Origin: Candidatus Heimdallarchaeota archaeon
GTDB lineage: Archaea > Asgardarchaeota > Heimdallarchaeia > JABLTI01
Direction of reading: 5' to 3'
Length of the DNA: 62,772 bases
Assembly: GCA_019058165.1 (NCBI GenBank)
Contig: JAHLVZ010000004.1
Location: 1 to 62,772 of the forward strand
The notes beneath the pieces were generated by a model. The model was not told the DNA's origin. It saw only the letters and a list, made by a program, of their open reading frames with translations, and did no database searches. A program made the translations under genes and the position numbers. The number at the start of each line of letters is the position of its first letter. Position 1 is the stretch's first letter. Below, one piece after another: positions 1-8,054 of the stretch.

Positions 1-1
1 A

Positions 2-1426
2 ATTATTCGAGCAGCTCGTGAGCTTGATATCAAAACTTATGCAGTTTATAGCCCTGTTGACAAGAATTCACTTCACGTGAAATTAGCTGATGAGTCTTAT
101 CCATTAATGGAAGATGGAGTCACCCCGGGTTATTTAGATATAGATCAATTATTAGCAGTATGTTTACGTGAAAATGTAAAGAGTGTTCATCCAGGGTACG
201 GTTTTTTATCTGAAAGTGAAATTTTTGCGGAGATTATGATAAAACATGGTATCAATTTCATTGGTCCACCACCAAAAGTGATTGAACTTCTTGGTAATAA
301 GGTCAAGTCTCGGGAAAAAGCTGTTGAGGTAGGTTTGCCTGTTCCCTTGGGATCAGAAATTATTGAAAATGATAGACATGGGATTAAAGAGGCTAAGTTA
401 ATTGGTTATCCGGTTCTAGTAAAGGCAGTCTTTGGTGGAGGTGGAATGGGTATTCAAAGAGCTAATACACCAAGGGAGTTGAGAAATGCATTAACAAATG
501 CAAGTGCACAAGCAAAATCTGCTTTTGGTCGCGGGGATGTTTTCTTAGAGAAATTTATAGAGCAACCTAGACACATCGAATTTCAAATTCTTGCAGATAA
601 CTATGGAAATGTGGTTCACTTAGGAGAAAGAGAATGCTCAATTCAAAGAAGAAATCAGAAATTACTTGAGGAAGCTCCATCCACAGCAATCTCCAAAGAG
701 GAACGAAAGAGTATTGGAAATTTGGTTTGTAAACTTGCTAAGAAATTAGGGTATAAGAGTGCTGGAACAGTTGAATTTCTGTACAAAGATAATCAAGTTA
801 TGTTTAATGAAATAAATCCACGAATTCAAGTTGAACATCCTGTAACCGAAATGTTAACTGGAAAGGATATTGTAAAAGAACAAATCAAGATAGCTCAAGG
901 AGAAGAATTATCCTTCAAGCAATCTAGTATCAAATTTAGAGGTCACGCTATGGAACTTCGGATAAACGCTGAGGATCCACTACAGAATTTTCAACCTACT
1001 CCAGGGTACGTCAGTAAATTTGTAGCTCCTGGTGGACCGCATATTAGATTTGACACAGCTATTTACGAAGGATTTGAAATTCCAGATTGTTATGACTCAT
1101 TAATTGGAAAATTAATTATAGGTGCAGAAACTCGGGAAGAAGCAATCTCTCGAGCGCAGAATGCTCTAAAAGAACTAATTATTATTGGTTTCCCAAATAA
1201 CATTACCTTTTTTGATCAGCTGCTTCAAGATCGAAAATTCCAACAAGGAGATATTAGTATCAACTTCATAGAAGATAGAAAAATCCTTGAGAAATTGGAA
1301 AAGAATATTTGTGCGTTAGCTTCTGCATTATTTGCTGTTGGTTTAAAGAAAAGCCAAATGAATTTACCCAGCCTTTCAGAAAATTGGCGAATGAAAGGAA
1401 AAATGGATGCAATTGGGAGGGACTAG
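2..1426 (+). CDS. accC: Biotin carboxylase subunit of acyl-CoA/pyruvate carboxylase (5' end cut by window)
   Basis: ATP-dependent carboxylation of protein-bound biotin, the first half-reaction of acetyl/propionyl-CoA or pyruvate carboxylase. The reading frame is open from base 2, and the visible residues (IIRAARELDIKTYAVYSPVD) align with the family just after its first strand, so roughly ten N-terminal residues lie outside the window. The GTG at 77 is internal, not the start. Visible motifs are the ATP-grasp glycine loop GGGGMGI (about residue 145 of the visible part), the HIEFQIL and GERECSIQRR segments, and the catalytic EINPRIQVEHPVTE stretch (about 270-283). The C-terminal biotin-carboxylase domain carries YDSLIGKL. 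The next gene, two bases downstream, supplies the biotin carrier, and biotin ligase is nearby. No carboxyltransferase gene is in view, so the substrate (acetyl-, propionyl-CoA or pyruvate) is undetermined. Confidence 0.95.
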   Translation: MIRAARELDIKTYAVYSPVDKNSLHVKLADESYPLMEDGVTPGYLDIDQLLAVCLRENVKSVHPGYGFLSESEIFAEIMIKHGINFIGPPPKVIELLGNKVKSREKAVEVGLPVPLGSEIIENDRHGIKEAKLIGYPVLVKAVFGGGGMGIQRANTPRELRNALTNASAQAKSAFGRGDVFLEKFIEQPRHIEFQILADNYGNVVHLGERECSIQRRNQKLLEEAPSTAISKEERKSIGNLVCKLAKKLGYKSAGTVEFLYKDNQVMFNEINPRIQVEHPVTEMLTGKDIVKEQIKIAQGEELSFKQSSIKFRGHAMELRINAEDPLQNFQPTPGYVSKFVAPGGPHIRFDTAIYEGFEIPDCYDSLIGKLIIGAETREEAISRAQNALKELIIIGFPNNITFFDQLLQDRKFQQGDISINFIEDRKILEKLEKNICALASALFAVGLKKSQMNLPSLSENWRMKGKMDAIGRD

Positions 1427-1428
1427 TA

Positions 1429-1905
1429 TTGGATAAGAAGTATAAAGTACGATTGCATGGGTCAGAATTTGATTTGGAGCAAACTAAGAAAGGAATCAAA
1501 GTAAATGATTATCAGTTTAATCCTGAAGTTATTTTCAATGGAAAATTCTACCGTGTTTTTGTAAATGGCAGAGTACTGAAAGTGGAATTTAGAGATAATG
1601 ATATTTTACTGGATGGTAAAATTGTTGATTTTGATTTCAAATCAGCTCCACAATTACAAACAAGAATAGGTTCTAGTCTCAGGAAAAGTGCAGACATAAA
1701 AGCAGCTATTCCTGGGAAAATTGTGGAAATTAGGGTGAATGAAGGAGATGAAGTAGCAGATCAACAATGCTTGTTAGTTTTAGAATCAATGAAAATGAGA
1801 AATGAAATACTTTCACCAATGGCAGGTGTAATCGACAGTATTTCTGTTAGTATTGGAGATCAAGTAAAATCAAGACAACTAATGATTAAGATAAAATTAA
1901 AATAG
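1429..1905 (+). CDS. Biotin carboxyl carrier protein
   Basis: Carries the biotin that the upstream carboxylase charges. The C-terminal biotinyl domain has the canonical ESMKM motif, whose Lys is the biotinylation site, followed by NEILSPMAGVIDSISVSIGD, the second half of the hammerhead. The N-terminal 60 residues form a separate beta-rich segment like that of acyl-CoA/methylmalonyl carrier subunits. The frame stays open back to 1309, but that part lies inside accC. A TTG at 1429, eight bases after GGAGG (1416-1420), is the likely start and gives 158 residues, normal for the family. It forms an operon with accC at a 2-base gap. Confidence 0.9.
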   Translation: MDKKYKVRLHGSEFDLEQTKKGIKVNDYQFNPEVIFNGKFYRVFVNGRVLKVEFRDNDILLDGKIVDFDFKSAPQLQTRIGSSLRKSADIKAAIPGKIVEIRVNEGDEVADQQCLLVLESMKMRNEILSPMAGVIDSISVSIGDQVKSRQLMIKIKLK

Positions 1906-1932
1906 CGAATTAAGACAGGAAGATAGTAAAGT

Positions 1933-2736
1933 ATGATAAAGGAAATAGTCAATATACCATATTATAATAGTAATTTGAGTGCGATGTTTTTTTATCCAAA
2001 CAATGGTAAGGATAAATATCCAGTTGTTTGCAAAGCACATGGCTTAGTATCGAATAATTTTGAGAAAGAAGAAGAATTAGCAACAATGCTTACAGAAGAA
2101 GGTATTGCTTATTTTATGTTTCATTTCACAGGTTTTTATGAAAGCTCTGGAGAGCATTCAATACAAACACAATTAACAAATCTTGATTACATTATTACTT
2201 ATCTAACAAATCATCCTAAAGTTGATCCAAAAAGAATAGGTTTACTTGGTGTCAGCATGGGAGCAGCAATTGCTGTCTGTCATGCTTCAAGAGACCCTAG
2301 AATCTCTTCAGTAGTTCTCCAAGCACCATTATTCGATTTCGATTTCGTTGTTAATTATCCGGAGTTTACAGCAATGATGGAAGGTTTGGCTCTAGCAGGT
2401 ATGATAAGAGTACCAGTAAAGGGGGCTAAGGAAATGCTTATTCAAGACATAAAGGGTAATAACCCTCTTAATTGTATTAATAAGATAGCTCCAAGACCAC
2501 TTCTGATAATTGCAGGAGGAAATGATACATTTATGCCGCTTTCAGGAATAAAGAAATTGTATAAACAAGCTCTATATCCAAAAGAATTCAAATCAGTACA
2601 AAATGCAGATCATAATCTTACAAATTACTTTGCTAGATTTGAAACCTTTAATTTGATCAAAGAGTTCTTTATAGATAATTTAAAGCATATTTATTTGCAT
2701 TTATCGAAATCTTATAGCAGAGTTTTTGTGATTTGA
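1933..2736 (+). CDS. Alpha/beta hydrolase (serine esterase/peptidase-like)
   Basis: Alpha/beta-hydrolase fold protein of 267 residues. The nucleophile elbow is GVSMGAA, with Ser near residue 108. The acid is probably the Asp of GGNDTFMP and the base the His of NADHNL, giving a complete Ser-Asp-His triad. An early HGLVSNN segment fits the oxyanion-hole position. There is no signal peptide, so it is probably cytoplasmic. It lies 27 bases after the carrier gene and may be cotranscribed with it, but nothing in the sequence fixes the substrate. The last 15 residues look like an extra tail beyond the usual fold. Confidence 0.75.
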   Translation: MIKEIVNIPYYNSNLSAMFFYPNNGKDKYPVVCKAHGLVSNNFEKEEELATMLTEEGIAYFMFHFTGFYESSGEHSIQTQLTNLDYIITYLTNHPKVDPKRIGLLGVSMGAAIAVCHASRDPRISSVVLQAPLFDFDFVVNYPEFTAMMEGLALAGMIRVPVKGAKEMLIQDIKGNNPLNCINKIAPRPLLIIAGGNDTFMPLSGIKKLYKQALYPKEFKSVQNADHNLTNYFARFETFNLIKEFFIDNLKHIYLHLSKSYSRVFVI

Positions 2737-2739
2737 GTA

Positions 2740-3504
2740 TCAATCCTCAAATCCTATAACTTGCTCAATTTCTCCTACAGAGATAATTTCTTCCCCTACA
2801 GATGTTTGGATTATCAAATCACCATTTAAGGTAATCCCTTTTTCAACTCCTTCAATAACCTTCTCTTTCAAGCGAACTTTTACAGTTGAATCAAAACTCA
2901 CAGAACGTTCTTTCCACAAAGTAGTAATATTTGGGAGTAACCCCTTTTCAAATTGCAAAACAATAGCTCTCTGAGTAGTTAAAATAACATCACGAATTTT
3001 CTCTAATGAATATTCCTTTCCTGATTCATGAAAGATAGTAGTAGCTGTTTTTTGCAATTCATCTGATAATGATGAAAGTTTGAAATTTACATTTAATCCT
3101 ATTCCAAGAATTAGATGCTTCAAGAAGATTTCTTGAGAACTAAGATCTATTAGGATTCCCCCAACCTTCTTATTCTTCAAAAAAAGATCGTTTGGCCATT
3201 TAACTCTGAAGGGTAAATCAAGTAATTCTTCAAGACTTTCTGAGATTGCTAAACCTATTCTTACTGAAAATCCTTGAAAATACTTTAAGGGAATTTTTTT
3301 CTGCAGAATTGTAGACATCCACAATCCACCTTTTGGAGATGCCCAACTTCTTTCTAACCGTCCTTTGCCTTGTATTTGTTTCTTAGCTTGAATTACTAAT
3401 CCATGATTTGATTTTCCTTGTTCAATGTATTCCTTGGCTAATAATTGAGTTGATTCAATTTCATCAAATACTATGATTTTTCCACTTGTTGAAGTCATTT
3501 TCAT
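2740..3504 (-). CDS. birA: Biotin--[carboxyl carrier] protein ligase, no DNA-binding domain
   Basis: Forms biotinyl-AMP and attaches biotin to the carrier lysine. Visible family motifs: QGKGRLERSWASPKGGLWMS (the adenylate loop, in which the usual GRGR is GKGR) and KWPNDLF...KVGGILID (the biotin/ATP site), then a C-terminal SH3-like cap. At 254 residues it is the stand-alone catalytic form without the N-terminal HTH of bacterial BirA repressors. It is convergent with the hydrolase, only three bases apart, and lies opposite the carboxylase genes it serves. Confidence 0.93.
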   Translation of the reverse strand: MKMTSTSGKIIVFDEIESTQLLAKEYIEQGKSNHGLVIQAKKQIQGKGRLERSWASPKGGLWMSTILQKKIPLKYFQGFSVRIGLAISESLEELLDLPFRVKWPNDLFLKNKKVGGILIDLSSQEIFLKHLILGIGLNVNFKLSSLSDELQKTATTIFHESGKEYSLEKIRDVILTTQRAIVLQFEKGLLPNITTLWKERSVSFDSTVKVRLKEKVIEGVEKGITLNGDLIIQTSVGEEIISVGEIEQVIGFED

Positions 3505-3684
3505 CCATCAAGAGATTGCTTAACAACGAGAGAATGTAGCTTTGTTAAATATATTTCTGATAAACGAAAGAAAAGCAAAACTATTAAGCAAATCTAATAA
3601 GTGCGTATCAATTAAGGAAACAATAATTAACTATTAGAAAGGGAGTTTACAACAACTATCAGATTTGTTTGGAGAATTATACAG

Positions 3685-4065
3685 ATGCCAAAAAATGAAA
3701 TTCAGAAGTATCCTCTAAAGAGGCCAATAAAGGTCAACGAAATACTTGTGGATCTTTACAAATGTCAAGCGGATATTAATAATGAGACTGCCCTTCTCAC
3801 ACTAGTTACAGAAGCAGCTAAGAAGGCTGGGGCACATGTTTTACAAGCATCTGTTCACAGATTTTCTCCTATGGGTTGCAGTGTTGTTGTAATTCTTAAA
3901 GAAACTCATATTTCAATTCATACTTGGCCGGAATTTGGTTTCGCAGCATTAGATATTTTCCTTTGTGGTGAATCCCTAGATCCATATGTTGCTTGGAATC
4001 ATATTAAAGAAACTCTGAAACCTGAGACTTTTGTAATAAAAGAACTTCCTCGTGAAATTAAGTAA
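3685..4065 (+). CDS. speD: S-adenosylmethionine decarboxylase proenzyme-like protein with Thr at the self-cleavage site
   Basis: A 126-residue SpeD-family protein. In the family, self-cleavage at Glu-Ser makes a pyruvoyl enzyme that yields decarboxylated AdoMet, the aminopropyl donor. Conserved landmarks are HRFSPMG, SIHTWPEFG and the FLCGE segment with the processing/catalytic Cys (Cys94) and His79. At the position where the family has ESH, this protein reads Glu73-Thr74-His75 (gaa act cat), so the residue that should become the pyruvoyl group is Thr. It is followed 14 bases later by bpsA, which would consume decarboxylated AdoMet. The product could be a 2-oxobutyryl enzyme, an unprocessed relative or one of altered specificity. 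The family call is secure, the activity is not. Confidence 0.88.
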   Translation: MPKNEIQKYPLKRPIKVNEILVDLYKCQADINNETALLTLVTEAAKKAGAHVLQASVHRFSPMGCSVVVILKETHISIHTWPEFGFAALDIFLCGESLDPYVAWNHIKETLKPETFVIKELPREIK

Positions 4066-4079
4066 TAGTTGGAGTTTTA

Positions 4080-5258
4080 ATGAATAAAAAAGAGATAAAT
4101 TTTACAAAAAAAACTTCTTTAATTCTAGAAGAGATTGCTTCCAAATCTCAATTGAAAGAAGGAAAAGAAGCAGTAAGAAATATTTTACGTGAGATTTATC
4201 GACATGGAACTATAGGAACAAAAAGCTTAGCAAGGAAAATACATTTACCAATTCCAACCATTGCAGCAGTTCGAAAAGAACTAGAAAATGCAGGGCTTAT
4301 TGATCGAGTGAAGAAAGGAGCAATTTTAACTGAATCAGGATTAAGGTTCGTAACAAAAGAGTTGGGAATATCGTTTGTGAATGATTTATTATGTAAAACT
4401 TGTGGAGGAACAAGAATAGAATTTCCACACGAATTCGATGATATTATAGCCAAATTAAAATCATTCACAGTTCAACGACCAAGTCCCAACACAAGTCTGG
4501 ATCAAGCTTTTGGGTTACCAATTACTGCTTTACGAAGAGCTTATTTCATGTTACAAAATGATGATTTAGAAGGAAGAAAAATCCTTCTTTTAGGTGATGA
4601 TGACTTTACATCTTTAGCTATTGCTCTTCTAGACATATCAACAGATATTACTGTTCTTGACATTGATACGAGGTTAACAGATGTTATTAGAAAAATTGCT
4701 GATGAAAACAACTATCAAATAAAGTGTTACAATCATGACTTGCGGAAACCAATTCCGGAAGAATTAGTGGGACAATATGATACTATTTTTACAGATCCAC
4801 CTTATACAGTCCCTGGATTGGAATTATTTCTCTCTAGAGGAATTCAAGCACTTAAAAAGGAAATTGGACGAAAAGTCTACTTAGCTTATGCACATAGAGC
4901 TCCTAATGATTTGTTTGATTTTCAACAAGTTATTGTAAATCATGGGTTAGCAATTCAAGAAACGATACCTGGTTTCAATCTCTACGAAGGAGCGGAAATG
5001 CATGGTAATACTACTGCGCTTTCTGTGCTTGTAACGACATCGAATACCAGAACAATTATTGAAAATGAATACAAAGAGAAGATCTATACAGGAGAAATAA
5101 ACCCTACTACTAGAATCTATAGTTGCCTGAATAATCACTTAATTCGTATTGGAACAACTGAAAAAATTAAGTCAATAGAAAAATTGAAGGAATTAGGTTG
5201 TCCCATTTGTGGCACAAAAGATAGTTTCACAAGAGTAACTAAAGAAAAACGTGAGTAG
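4080..5258 (+). CDS. bpsA: Branched-chain polyamine synthase (N4-bis(aminopropyl)spermidine synthase type)
   Basis: Matches the archaeal/bacterial BpsA family, which adds aminopropyl groups from decarboxylated AdoMet to the secondary amine of spermidine. An N-terminal winged helix (about 25-95) is followed by a CKTCGG metal-type motif (105-110). The Rossmann-like core contains LLGDDDFTSLA (about 170-180) and the catalytic-type TDPPYT (238-243). A C-terminal Cys-rich segment (CLNNH...CPICG, about 347-376) looks like a small zinc ribbon. GGAG six bases before the ATG supports the start. It follows speD at 14 bases, so the two form an operon. Branched polyamines are typical of thermophiles, so the organism may live warm, though that is inference. 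Confidence 0.88.
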   Translation: MNKKEINFTKKTSLILEEIASKSQLKEGKEAVRNILREIYRHGTIGTKSLARKIHLPIPTIAAVRKELENAGLIDRVKKGAILTESGLRFVTKELGISFVNDLLCKTCGGTRIEFPHEFDDIIAKLKSFTVQRPSPNTSLDQAFGLPITALRRAYFMLQNDDLEGRKILLLGDDDFTSLAIALLDISTDITVLDIDTRLTDVIRKIADENNYQIKCYNHDLRKPIPEELVGQYDTIFTDPPYTVPGLELFLSRGIQALKKEIGRKVYLAYAHRAPNDLFDFQQVIVNHGLAIQETIPGFNLYEGAEMHGNTTALSVLVTTSNTRTIIENEYKEKIYTGEINPTTRIYSCLNNHLIRIGTTEKIKSIEKLKELGCPICGTKDSFTRVTKEKRE

Positions 5259-5420
5259 GTTATTAGAGAAAATTGAAAAAATAAGCGAATTTTTATTTTT
5301 TTAGCATTCTATTTAACTAAATTTTTTTATTGCAACAGTAGTAAGCTTTATTTATCCGTTTAGGAATTATTCTCTCGCCTCTTGACCAAAAAAGGAAACT
5401 TGTTTTTTTCTCTCATGGTT

Positions 5421-5434
5421 GAGGGGCCTCCCTC
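5421..5434. other. GC-rich hairpin between convergent genes
   Basis: GAGGG-GCCT-CCCTC is a 5-bp stem in otherwise very AT-rich intergenic DNA between bpsA and the convergent coiled-coil gene, with T-tracts on the left (5404-5410). A shared transcription terminator is the simplest reading; no other feature was seen between 5259 and 5471. Confidence 0.35.
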
Positions 5435-5471
5435 CCCCTATTAATTCTAAATTAAAACAAAAATAAATCAA

Positions 5472-7073
5472 TTAATATTCTAGAATTTCAATTCGTGGGA
5501 GAGCATTCTGTGGAAATCTTGACAGAGCAATTCCTTGGGAGGTAATAGAGGTTATATCAGAGGCTTTAGAAATTCTGGGGTTCATGCTTTCAAGCAAGGT
5601 AACAAGTTGATTTAAACTGGAAATCATCCCACTCATTAGTGTATATCTCAAAATACTCGAAGGGGTTAACGCTTCGTAAATTGGAATTGATAACTTTTTA
5701 GCAACTTCATTTCGGAATTCGCTGAAAGTCCCATCAGTCATTGTTCTATTATGAACATCTCGATAGATTTTTCGAATCACTGCGGGTGGTACACCTTTGA
5801 AAGAGAATGCATAAAGTTGGGAAGTTAATGAATCATAATACAACTCATGAATAACTCCTATCAATGTTTTATCAGGAGCTAACACCCTTCTTCCTAGTAA
5901 ACCAACATTCTCAGCTAAAGTTAGAACTTGAGCATTATCATTGATCAATATCTCTTCATTTGAGATATTTATTGCTCCTTTTCCAACAGAAGCATAATAA
6001 GAATTCATTAGTCTTAACAAATCTACACCGATTTTATTCCTGATTGCATAATTAATCATTTGTTCAGGCAGTAACGCATCGGCTTGATCAACATTAAAAG
6101 TATCCATTATCGATTTTTTCAATCGATCTTCAATTACTTTTGGATTTGTGGAACTTCTCAATCTAGAAGGACCGGTTAATGCAAAATCACGAATAATTGC
6201 TAGAGATGGTCTATCAGTTGCAATGATTGCGAAATGTCCCCCTACAAGTTTAAGTTCACCTACGAGTTTCCCAATGGTAATTCCTTTCCATTTAGCCCAT
6301 ACAGTAATTCCAGGGGGAGGTTTCAAAGGTTCTATTTCATCTCTGGTAGCTGCTCGTGTTTCTTTAGTCCGTGTTACCTCTTGTCTTAATGGTTTAATAT
6401 CTGCGATAGCTTCAGGTCGTCTTGCAGATTCTTTACGAACTAGCCACTCATCAGATTTGAATTCTTGTTTTGCTAATTTAGTTAACTCTTTTGCAGCATA
6501 CATAATATCTTTCTTTATTTTTTTCAGTCTTTGTTTTTCGGCTGCTGAATCTTTAACTGATTCTACAGCAGATCTTACAGCAAGTTCCTCAATTCGTTCA
6601 TTCAAACCTTCAGTCATTTCTTGGATAATTGCTAAAGAATCCGGAATTCCAGAAATCAGTGCCTCTTTCTGATCTTCAATTTTCAATATGAGAATTTCAT
6701 ACTCCTTTCTCTTACTTCGATAAACATTTTCAGAGACTTTTCCATCTTTAAGTAAAGCATCCAGTTTTCCAAAACGCTCTGCAATCTTTTTTTGTTCTTT
6801 TGTAATATCTTGAATACGTGTTAATAACTGCTTAACTGAAGATCTAATTGTATCAGGATCTGGAGCTATTGCTTGTAATGTAACAAAACCTTTACGAATA
6901 ACGGAACGATCAGATGCTTTTTCATAGGCTACAATATACTGATCTTTTAATTTCTGGTATAACTGAGAATCAATTTCAGCTTTTGCTTTGCGTTCTTCTA
7001 GAGCTTCCAGTAATGATGCTATGTATCTTTTATCCAATTTCTCATACCTTATAGCTTTCTTTGACAAGAACAC
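5472..7073 (-). CDS. Coiled-coil protein with SHOCT-like motifs and C-terminal PRC-barrel-like domain
   Basis: A 533-residue protein, not recognised as a named family. The N-terminus has two short 'LLEALEERKAKAEIDSQLY'-type segments (about 18-45 and 104-128) like SHOCT oligomerisation motifs. A charged coiled-coil-rich stretch (about 85-205) and a Lys/Arg/Glu linker follow. Residues 253-300 are beta-rich (TVWAKWKGITIGKL), and 385-430 (NVGLLGRRVLAPDKTLIGVI) resemble a PRC-barrel. The C-terminus is helical. No membrane segment. PRC-barrel plus coiled coil recalls CdvA, the archaeal division protein, but in the opposite order. A cytoskeletal or division role is a guess. Confidence 0.6.
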   Translation of the reverse strand: MFLSKKAIRYEKLDKRYIASLLEALEERKAKAEIDSQLYQKLKDQYIVAYEKASDRSVIRKGFVTLQAIAPDPDTIRSSVKQLLTRIQDITKEQKKIAERFGKLDALLKDGKVSENVYRSKRKEYEILILKIEDQKEALISGIPDSLAIIQEMTEGLNERIEELAVRSAVESVKDSAAEKQRLKKIKKDIMYAAKELTKLAKQEFKSDEWLVRKESARRPEAIADIKPLRQEVTRTKETRAATRDEIEPLKPPPGITVWAKWKGITIGKLVGELKLVGGHFAIIATDRPSLAIIRDFALTGPSRLRSSTNPKVIEDRLKKSIMDTFNVDQADALLPEQMINYAIRNKIGVDLLRLMNSYYASVGKGAINISNEEILINDNAQVLTLAENVGLLGRRVLAPDKTLIGVIHELYYDSLTSQLYAFSFKGVPPAVIRKIYRDVHNRTMTDGTFSEFRNEVAKKLSIPIYEALTPSSILRYTLMSGMISSLNQLVTLLESMNPRISKASDITSITSQGIALSRFPQNALPRIEILEY

Positions 7074-7254
7074 AACTCCGAGTTAATAATAGTGAATATT
7101 AGTTATTGCTAAATATGATTTTTCTTAATAATAATAATTTGGCATCCTTCTTATTGAAAAATCTTCTTGAATCAGTAAAAAAATTATCTCTGAACAAGAG
7201 TAATATTATTAATATTAGATTTACTTATGAATTGCATTAATTAGGTAGACGAAA

Positions 7255-7893
7255 ATGAAAAAAATAATTCTTGCATCAGCTTCTCCAAGAAGGCATGAAC
7301 TCCTAGACTTATTAGGAATTGAACATGAAGTTATCCCTTGTAAAGAAGATGAAAAACAAATACGAGTTGTGGATAGATCTAAACTTGAAGTAATAAAAGA
7401 GATTACTCCGAAAACAATCGAACAAATGATTCTTGAGTTAGCGTATCAAAAAGCAAGCTGTGTTTCAAGGATACTACCAGCTAATAAGAAAAAGGATGCT
7501 CTTGTTATTGGTGCAGATACCATTGTTGTGTTAGAAAACGAAATCATTGGAAAACCAAAATCAAAGAAAGAAGCAATAAGCATGCTTCAAAAATTACTTG
7601 GTAACACCCATGAAGTGTACACTGGTTTATGTATCTTAGATTTGAATGCAGATAAAATCCTCTCCGCGGTTGAGATTACAGCAGTTAGCATGATAGAATG
7701 GTCTTTAGAAAGAATTGAAGCCTATGTTAATGCAGAAAATATTTTGGATAAAGCAGGCGGTTATGCAATACAAGGAAAAGGAGCAGCAATGATTGATAGA
7801 GTTGAAGGTTGTTACTATAATGTTATGGGCTTTCCTCTGAGCAGATTAGTAATTATGCTAGATAAATTAGAATTCAATTATTTGTTAAAATGA
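7255..7893 (+). CDS. maf: Maf-family nucleoside triphosphate pyrophosphatase
   Basis: Hydrolyses non-canonical or modified NTPs (dTTP/UTP/m7GTP-type pyrophosphatase). Family landmarks in order: ILASASPRRHELL at the N-terminus, the IGADTIVVLENEIIGKPKS segment, the HEVYTGL segment and DKAGGYAIQGKGA. The length, 212 residues, is typical. It is divergent from the coiled-coil gene across an AT-rich promoter region (7074-7254). Confidence 0.93.
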   Translation: MKKIILASASPRRHELLDLLGIEHEVIPCKEDEKQIRVVDRSKLEVIKEITPKTIEQMILELAYQKASCVSRILPANKKKDALVIGADTIVVLENEIIGKPKSKKEAISMLQKLLGNTHEVYTGLCILDLNADKILSAVEITAVSMIEWSLERIEAYVNAENILDKAGGYAIQGKGAAMIDRVEGCYYNVMGFPLSRLVIMLDKLEFNYLLK

Positions 7894-8054
7894 AATAGAC
7901 ACAAATCATGATTCTGGATATAGAACTTACGGAAAAATATTTTATTTAGGATTAATTTTGAATCTTGAAGCTAGTAATGAAGGAAGAAGAAAGCTTTTTA
8001 TGTAAAAGCAATTCCGAAAATAATAGAAATAACATCTTAACCTGAGGACTAAAA

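Noticed and set aside
6148..6672. Plus-strand frame of 174 codons opposite the coiled-coil gene
   Set aside because: Low-complexity Ser/Ala-rich shadow of the real minus-strand gene, no ribosome site.
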